64,000 bases of DNA, from assembly GCF_007858445.1 (NCBI RefSeq), contig NZ_VIGV01000001.1, positions 682,001 to 746,000 of the forward strand, read 5' to 3'. Source of the DNA: Tsukamurella sputi (GTDB lineage: Bacteria > Actinomycetota > Actinomycetes > Mycobacteriales > Mycobacteriaceae). Positions within the stretch are counted from its first letter, which is position 1, and each line of letters opens with the position of its first letter. Shown here piece by piece: positions 63,182-64,000 of this stretch. The notes beneath the pieces are model-generated. The model was not told the origin of the DNA. It was given only the letters and a program-made list of their open reading frames with translations, and made no database searches. A program made the translations under genes and the position numbers.

Positions 63182-64000
63182 GTGAAACCCGAACGCAGAA
63201 CCCGCGTCGATCTGGCGGCCTCCGCTGCGATCCTGGTCGCGGTGGTCGTCCTGGGCTTCGTGGCGTGGAACGCGGGTTCGGCGAGCAAGTCGGTCAGCGA
63301 GACGGCACCCGCGCCGTCGACCGTGCCCGGCACCCTCGTCGAGCTGCCCGCGACGCTCCGGGCGGCGTGGACCGCACAGTCGGACCGGCCGGCGCTCACG
63401 CTGGCCGCGTCGGGCGGTCTGGTGCTCGCTCGCGGCGGCGAGGTCACCGGCCACGACCCCGTCACGGGGCAGCGCACCTGGCGCTACCAGCGCGAAACCG
63501 ACGTCTGCGGCCTCATCGAGAACGCGGGACTGGCCCTGGCCTTCTACCGCGACGTGCGCGGCTGCGGCGAGGTGATGGCGCTCGATCCCACGACGGGGAA
63601 GAGGAAAGCCAGCCGCACCAGCCGCGAGGACCACGACGTGACGCTCACGGGCGACGGCAACTACGCCGTGGCCCAGGGCCCCACCCGGGTGGACGTCTTC
63701 CGCTCGGACCTGGTGCGCACCGTCGAGTACGGCAAGCCGGACGTGCCCGTGAACCCGGGCGTGCAGCCCCGCTCCGGGTGCACCATCGGCTCCGCGCTCC
63801 CCGCGGGATCGTCGATCGCCGTGCTCGAGACCTGCCCCACCGAGGCCGCTCCGCGGCTCACCGTGATCGGAGCCTCCCCCAAGGAGGCGGCCGAGCCGCA
63901 GGAGACCTCCTCCGCGGTCGCCGCCGACCTCGGCGCCGCCGCGCCCGAGGGGGCGGACCGCGCCCGGCTGATCACCGCCACCTCGACCGGCGCCGTCGTC
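63182..64000 (+). CDS. Rv3212-like membrane-anchored PQQ/beta-propeller-like protein, 3' end outside window
   Basis: An open frame of 273 codons runs to the window edge without a stop. After a short basic start comes one membrane helix (LAASAAILVAVVVLGFVAW), then an extracytoplasmic domain with the PQQ-like repeat pieces GGLVLARGGEVTGHDPVTGQ and MALDPTTGKR. Four Cys lie in the visible part. It resembles the Ala/Val-rich Rv3212 family beside rhlE in M. tuberculosis. The start is GTG at 63182 or, in frame, 63179. Confidence 0.82.
   Translation, partial: MKPERRTRVDLAASAAILVAVVVLGFVAWNAGSASKSVSETAPAPSTVPGTLVELPATLRAAWTAQSDRPALTLAASGGLVLARGGEVTGHDPVTGQRTWRYQRETDVCGLIENAGLALAFYRDVRGCGEVMALDPTTGKRKASRTSREDHDVTLTGDGNYAVAQGPTRVDVFRSDLVRTVEYGKPDVPVNPGVQPRSGCTIGSALPAGSSIAVLETCPTEAAPRLTVIGASPKEAAEPQETSSAVAADLGAAAPEGADRARLITATSTGAVV

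Overview
The window is high-GC actinobacterial DNA. Its two ends carry a gene neighbourhood I recognise from Mycobacteriales: adnB, adnA, a lipV-type hydrolase and an alkyltransferase-like protein on the left; moeZ, a DUF3152 protease-like protein, a TetR regulator, an RhlE-type helicase, a ferritin-like protein, DUF3107 and an Rv3212-like membrane protein on the right. In Mycobacterium tuberculosis the matching genes lie together as roughly Rv3201c to Rv3212. Here that block is split by about 40 kb of accessory metabolism, and the rhlE sub-block is inverted. A Tsukamurella- or Gordonia-like genus is plausible, but the sequence alone does not fix it.

Layout. 31-11755: DNA-repair and housekeeping genes, interrupted by one AT-richer orphan gene (7844-9130) with a PD-(D/E)XK-like motif. 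11746-50653: an accessory metabolic supercluster. It holds a cytoplasmic BisC-type molybdoenzyme with its transporter; an acyl-CoA ligase; an operon of Baeyer-Villiger monooxygenase, esterase and 7-TM protein; an amine-dehydrogenase-like enzyme; five phytanoyl-CoA-dioxygenase-family (PhyH) oxygenases; two PucR regulators; an amine oxidase; MFS transporters; RidA; a BetI-like TetR; an imine-reductase-like enzyme; a DAO-type amine oxidase; a large Orn/Lys/Arg-type decarboxylase; and an amine module (APC permease, TetR, aldehyde dehydrogenase, alcohol dehydrogenase, class III aminotransferase). 50660-64000: the other half of the conserved block, interrupted by an efeO-efeB-phospholipase-like operon and a DUF418 membrane protein.

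The supercluster seems to have grown by internal duplication. Two PhyH genes share 815 identical bases exactly 19,200 bp apart in direct orientation, each followed by a diverged PucR gene. A second pair of PhyH genes, a pair of MFS transporters and a pair of 7-TM proteins are also paralogues.

Reading the intergenic regions by hand shows three candidate regulatory codes. (1) CATAACAACTGTTG overlaps the -35 box of three promoters with identical 17-bp spacing, in front of the MFS-molybdoenzyme operon, the PhyH-RidA-MFS-PhyH operon and the PhyH-TetR operon. (2) A 5-3-5 palindrome GTGCR-N3-YGCAC recurs upstream of most catabolic genes. (3) A 14-bp AAC...GTT palindrome sits at the promoters of the permease and of the aldehyde-dehydrogenase operon, on either side of their TetR gene.

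The enzyme set fits uptake and degradation of an amine, diamine or cyclic-imine compound, possibly entering as an N- or S-oxide. The substrate is inference. No rRNA, tRNA, CRISPR array or transposase was seen.
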